Source of the DNA: Synergistaceae bacterium
GTDB taxonomy: Bacteria > Synergistota > Synergistia > Synergistales > Aminobacteriaceae
Length of the DNA stretch: 10,611 bases
Reading direction: 5' to 3'
Assembly (NCBI GenBank): GCA_012523155.1
Contig: JAAYJB010000245.1
Location: 1 to 10,611, forward strand
Shown: positions 7,478 to 10,611 of the stretch, piece after piece
Position numbering within the stretch: position 1 is the first letter of the stretch
Layout: the number at the start of each line of letters is the position of its first letter
Translations under genes and position numbers: made by a program
The notes under the pieces: generated by a model
Told to the model about the DNA's origin: nothing
Databases searched by the model: none
What the model saw: the letters and a program-made list of their open reading frames with translations, nothing else

Positions 7478-7744
7478 ATGGCGGAAGAAAGAACGGTTTT
7501 TGCGGTGGGAAGCCAGGTATTCGTCGATTTATGGGCACTCATGGGTTTTTCTCCCCTTCCGTGCGAGTCTCCTGGGGATCTTTCCGGGGTTTTTGCGGCC
7601 CTCGCAAAAGAAAAGGCAGCACTCGTTGTCGCGGAGGAGCGATGGTTCGCCGGCCTCCAGGAACCGTTGAGAAAAAAATTGGAAAAATCGGGAGACCCTG
7701 TGTGGATACAGTTTCCTTCCTGTGAAGGCGGGGAAATGAGGTGA
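7478..7744 (+). CDS. ntpG: V/A-type ATPase subunit F (central stalk), C-terminally short
   Basis: 88-residue Rossmann-like subunit that binds the coiled-coil shaft D in the central stalk. The first strand (RTVFAVGSQVF), the middle strand (KAALVVAEERW) and the last strand (DPVWIQFP, 73-80) match the family layout, and the position between C and A is the usual one. Family members are about 100-110 residues and end in a long helix after the last strand; this protein stops eight residues after it, with CEGGEMR. There is no room for more, because the A gene begins at once (GTGA, 7741-7744), and no frameshifted remnant is evident. The start is ATG 7478 with GGGGAGG (7462-7468) 9 bases upstream. The assignment is supported mainly by position and fold pattern. 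Confidence 0.85.
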   Translation: MAEERTVFAVGSQVFVDLWALMGFSPLPCESPGDLSGVFAALAKEKAALVVAEERWFAGLQEPLRKKLEKSGDPVWIQFPSCEGGEMR

Positions 7745-9513
7745 CCGAAAGGATGAATAAAGAAGGAACGGTGATCGGGGTTTCCGGACCTGTAGTGACG
7801 GTGAGGACAGAGGTTCCGGCCTCAATGTTCGAGGTCGCCCGCGTGGGGGAGGAAGGCCTTCTCGGTGAAGTGATCAGGGTGGATGAATTTTCTGTGAGGA
7901 TCCAGGTTTACGAGGATACGAACGGGTTGGCGTCAGGCGCGCCGGTGTTTTTTGAAAACGACCTCCTTTCCGTGGATCTTGGCCCCGGACTGCTGGGCGG
8001 TGTTTTTGACGGTATCGGCAGGCCTCTCGGCGTACTTGGAAAGGAGGGCATTTTCCTCCCGAAGGGTGCCCGGCTTGAGTCCATTACCGGAAGCAGAACC
8101 TTTCCCTTCACCCCCTCTGTGAGCCCAGGTGATACCCTCTCCCCGGGGGATATTATCGGGACTGTCGGGGAGAATCCCACATTCAGGCACCTTGTCATGG
8201 TTCCGGCAGACCAGAAAGACGGCAGGGCAGCATGGTGCGCCCCGGAGGGAGAATATTTGCCCAGGGAAACTGTGGTGAGGCTTGAAGACGGCAGGGAGTT
8301 TTCCATGGTCCAGCGGTGGAGGGTGAGGATACCGCGCCCTGTGCAGGAGCGTCTGCCTTTCGAAATTCCTCTGATAACAGGGCAGAGGATACTTGATACC
8401 CTTTTCCCCATACCTCTGGGAGGGGCGGCCGTACTTCCCGGGGGATTCGGCACCGGAAAGACCGTGACGCAGCAGTCCCTGGCAAAGTGGAGTTCTGCAG
8501 ACCTGATCATCTACATAGGCTGCGGAGAGCGGGGAAACGAGATGACCGAAGTGCTCGAGGAGTTCCCGGGGCTGATCGACCCTGTAAGCGGGGGACCGCT
8601 CATGGACAGGACGATCCTCATTGCCAACACGTCGAATATGCCCGTTGCCGCCAGGGAGGCGAGTATTTACCTCGGAATGGCCATGGGTGAGTTTTTCCGG
8701 GACATGGGGTATAACGTGGCCATAATGGCGGATTCGACCTCCCGGTGGGCCGAAGCCCTCAGGGAGATCGGGGGGAGGCTCGAGGAGATGCCCGGGGAAG
8801 AGGGCTACCCGGCCTATCTCGGCTCACGGCTCGCCCAGTATTATGAACGGGCGGGCAGGGCCAGGGCGCTCGGATCCCCTTCGCGGAACGGTTCGATCAC
8901 GGTGGTCAATGCGGTATCCCCGGCAGGAGGAGATTTTTCCGAACCGGTGACCCAGGCCAGCCTGCGCATGTCAGGGGCGTTCTGGGCCCTGGACAAGAGT
9001 CTCGCCCAGCAGCGTCATTTCCCGGCTATCAACTGGAGCCAGAGCTACACCCTATACGATGAAATGCTCGCCCCGTGGTTCAGGGAAAACCTCGGAGAGG
9101 ACTGGTTCCCGCTCAGGGAATACCTCAAGTCGATGCTGGAAAAGGAGCAGTCCCTTCTGGACCTCGTCCAGCTCGTAGGCCGGGACGGGCTCTCGGAGGA
9201 GGACAAGTGGATCCTTTTCATGGCGGAGCTTGTGCGGGTGCTCTTCCTGCAGCAGAATGCTTTTGCCCCGGAGGATGCGTCCTATTCCCCGGAGCTTCAG
9301 AAAGCCTTTCTCGAACTTCTGGGGAACTTCGACACGACGGTCCGCCGGGGACTTGCCCGTGGAGCTGTCTTCGAACAGGTTTCGGCGTTTCCGCACAGGG
9401 CGGATCTCCTGAACCTTCGCGGCCTCGGAAGGGATGAGATGAAGACGCGGGGCACCCAGTGGCTTAACAGGCTTGCCTCGAAGATGGAGGAAATAGAGGT
9501 GGTGCTCCAGTGA
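7741..9513 (+). CDS. ntpA: V/A-type ATPase catalytic subunit A
   Basis: 590 residues, normal for the family. It hydrolyses or makes ATP at the three A/B interfaces. Domains in order: beta barrel (about 8-75), the A-specific bulge insertion (about 115-195, with LPKGARL, GENP and the region before RWRVRIPRP), nucleotide-binding domain (about 200-440) and C-terminal helical bundle. The Walker A loop is GGFGTGKT (234-241) with Lys240 and Thr241, where many relatives have [19 protein letters not shown] (260-270) carries catalytic Glu263. The Walker B segment [18 protein letters not shown] ends in Asp331 and its following residues. [22 protein letters not shown] (351-372) is also typical. The GTG start at 7741 lies in the F stop and has GGCGGGG upstream at usable spacing; the ATG at 7753 would have no spacing to its purine run. 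It overlaps B by 4 bases. Confidence 0.98.
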   Translation: MTERMNKEGTVIGVSGPVVTVRTEVPASMFEVARVGEEGLLGEVIRVDEFSVRIQVYEDTNGLASGAPVFFENDLLSVDLGPGLLGGVFDGIGRPLGVLGKEGIFLPKGARLESITGSRTFPFTPSVSPGDTLSPGDIIGTVGENPTFRHLVMVPADQKDGRAAWCAPEGEYLPRETVVRLEDGREFSMVQRWRVRIPRPVQERLPFEIPLITGQRILDTLFPIPLGGAAVLPGGFGTGKTVTQQSLAKWSSADLIIYIGCGERGNEMTEVLEEFPGLIDPVSGGPLMDRTILIANTSNMPVAAREASIYLGMAMGEFFRDMGYNVAIMADSTSRWAEALREIGGRLEEMPGEEGYPAYLGSRLAQYYERAGRARALGSPSRNGSITVVNAVSPAGGDFSEPVTQASLRMSGAFWALDKSLAQQRHFPAINWSQSYTLYDEMLAPWFRENLGEDWFPLREYLKSMLEKEQSLLDLVQLVGRDGLSEEDKWILFMAELVRVLFLQQNAFAPEDASYSPELQKAFLELLGNFDTTVRRGLARGAVFEQVSAFPHRADLLNLRGLGRDEMKTRGTQWLNRLASKMEEIEVVLQ

Positions 9514-10611
9514 AACCACTGTACAGGGAAGGATTCAGCCGGGTGGAGGGACTGGGGGGACCGCTTCTTTTCGTGCGGGGCATATCCCGTCCAGCCTACG
9601 GGGAGCTTGTCACTGTGGAATATGCGGGGGGAGTCCGTTCAGGGCAGATCCTGCAGATACAGGGAGATATTTCGGTCATACAGGTATTCGAGGGAACCAT
9701 GGGGCTCTCGAGGGGGGGCGTTACTGTCTGGCTTGAACGGGATGTTCTGAAGATTCCCGTGGGGGAATCGCTGATAGGGAGGGTATTCGACGGAAGAGGA
9801 GCACCTCTGGACGGTCGCCCTGCAGATTTCGCGGAGGACTTTCTTCCGGTAAACGGGGCGCCTATCAACCCGGTTCGAAGGAGCAGCCCCGACACGTTCG
9901 TGGAGACGGGCATCTCCGCCCTCGACCTGATGAACACCCTTGTCCGCGGGCAGAAACTCCCTGTTTTCTCTGGTGCGGGGCTTCCGGCAAACGAGCTCGC
10001 CGTGCAGATAGTGAGAGGCTCGCGGATCCCGGGTTCGGATGAACCCTTCCTCGTGGTTTTCGCAGCCATGGGGATCACAAGGAGAGAGGCACAGTATTTC
10101 CTGGATTCGTTCAGGAAATCCGGGGCGCTCAGGAACGGTGTTTTTTTTCTCAACCTTGCGGGAGAATCGACCGTCGAACGGCTGCTTACACCGAGGGCGG
10201 CACTGGCAGCCGCGGAGTATTTCGCCTTTACGAAGGGGTACAACGTTCTGGTGGTCATGACCGACATGCTGGCCTATTGCGATGCACTGAGGGAAGTTGG
10301 AGCCGCCAGGGAGGAGATTCCCGGGAGACGGGGCTATCCGGGCTACATGTATTCGGACCTCGCCGAACTTTACGAGCGAGCAGGGTGCATTGCAGGAATT
10401 CCCGGAAGCGTTACCCAGATACCCATTATCACCATGCCGGATGATGACATGACCCACCCAGTGGTGGACCTCTCCGGATATATTACCGAGGGCCAGATAG
10501 TTCTGGACAGGCGTCTTCGCGAGAGGGGGGTCTACCCTCCCATAGACGTGCTTCCCTGCCTGAGCCGGCTCATGAACAAGGGAATAGGGAGAGGGAAGAC
10601 CTTCCCTGAGC
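9510..10611 (+). CDS. ntpB: V/A-type ATPase regulatory subunit B, 3'-truncated by the window edge
   Basis: Open from the GTG at 9510 (inside the A stop, GTGA) to the right edge, 367 codons of a family of about 460. It alternates with A in the hexamer and lends an arginine finger to the catalytic site. Seen: beta barrel (about 1-80), [20 protein letters not shown] (132-151), degenerate P-loop [11 protein letters not shown] (154-164), [14 protein letters not shown] (184-197), [16 protein letters not shown] (214-229), [24 protein letters not shown] (269-292) and [16 protein letters not shown] (302-317). [19 protein letters not shown] (342-360) carries the finger, Arg353. As expected for B, no true Walker A is present. 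The degenerate loop reads GLPANEL where most relatives have GLPHNEL. The C-terminal helical domain lies beyond the window, where subunit D should follow. Confidence 0.96.
   Translation, partial: MKPLYREGFSRVEGLGGPLLFVRGISRPAYGELVTVEYAGGVRSGQILQIQGDISVIQVFEGTMGLSRGGVTVWLERDVLKIPVGESLIGRVFDGRGAPLDGRPADFAEDFLPVNGAPINPVRRSSPDTFVETGISALDLMNTLVRGQKLPVFSGAGLPANELAVQIVRGSRIPGSDEPFLVVFAAMGITRREAQYFLDSFRKSGALRNGVFFLNLAGESTVERLLTPRAALAAAEYFAFTKGYNVLVVMTDMLAYCDALREVGAAREEIPGRRGYPGYMYSDLAELYERAGCIAGIPGSVTQIPIITMPDDDMTHPVVDLSGYITEGQIVLDRRLRERGVYPPIDVLPCLSRLMNKGIGRGKTFPE

Noticed and set aside
7672..7678. A AAA AAA slippery heptamer in phase within subunit F, which could permit -1 frameshifting
   Set aside because: The -1 frame adds only a short tail and stops at 7737-7739, giving no sensible C-terminal helix. 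No stimulatory stem or upstream SD was evident, so a programmed event is not supported.
7908..8510. A 200-codon - strand reading frame opposite subunit A
   Set aside because: Low-complexity Ser/Pro/Arg-rich translation opposite a well-conserved catalytic gene; best explained by codon bias.
9639..10457. A 272-codon - strand reading frame opposite subunit B
   Set aside because: Subunit B on the + strand has unmistakable motifs throughout. The antisense translation shows no family pattern and no convincing ribosome binding site.

Overview
The window is a gene-dense, moderately GC-rich bacterial segment. All nine complete or partial genes after the first are on the + strand, packed head to tail with 4-base or longer overlaps. 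It carries most of a V/A-type rotary ATPase operon in the order H(G)-I-K-E-C-F-A-B, the same order as the Enterococcus hirae ntpFIKECGAB operon. Subunit D is expected just past the right edge. A bacterial V-type ATPase in this order, next to serS, with many GTG starts, fits an anaerobe such as a member of Synergistota. That lineage is an inference from general knowledge and has not been checked; Firmicutes or Thermotogota are alternatives.

Left part (1-1168): the 3' five-sixths of serS (seryl-tRNA synthetase), then a 101-base gap. The gap holds a small hairpin, a candidate sigma-70-type promoter and two Shine-Dalgarno-like sequences. It is the only real intergenic space in the window.

Middle (1169-3363): a 574-residue two-domain protein, then a two-CBS-domain protein that starts inside its stop codon. 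The first protein joins an N-terminal polytopic membrane region that can be laid along the MraY/WecA phosphoglycosyl transferase family, with every catalytic motif degraded, to an intact WecG/TagA/CpsF glycosyltransferase domain. It is the most unusual object in the window.

Right part (3314-10611): the ATPase. H and E form the peripheral stalks, I and K the membrane motor, C and F the central-stalk connection, and A and B the catalytic/regulatory hexamer. K is a single-hairpin, 72-residue subunit with one carboxylate (Glu54). F is only 88 residues and seems to lack the usual C-terminal helix. B runs off the right edge. Because genes from 1169 onward overlap or nearly abut, the glycosyltransferase, CBS protein and ATPase are probably co-transcribed.

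I see no CRISPR array, tRNA, rRNA, insertion sequence or integrase. Apart from the glycosyltransferase fusion and the short F subunit, the window is largely ordinary housekeeping and energy-conversion DNA.
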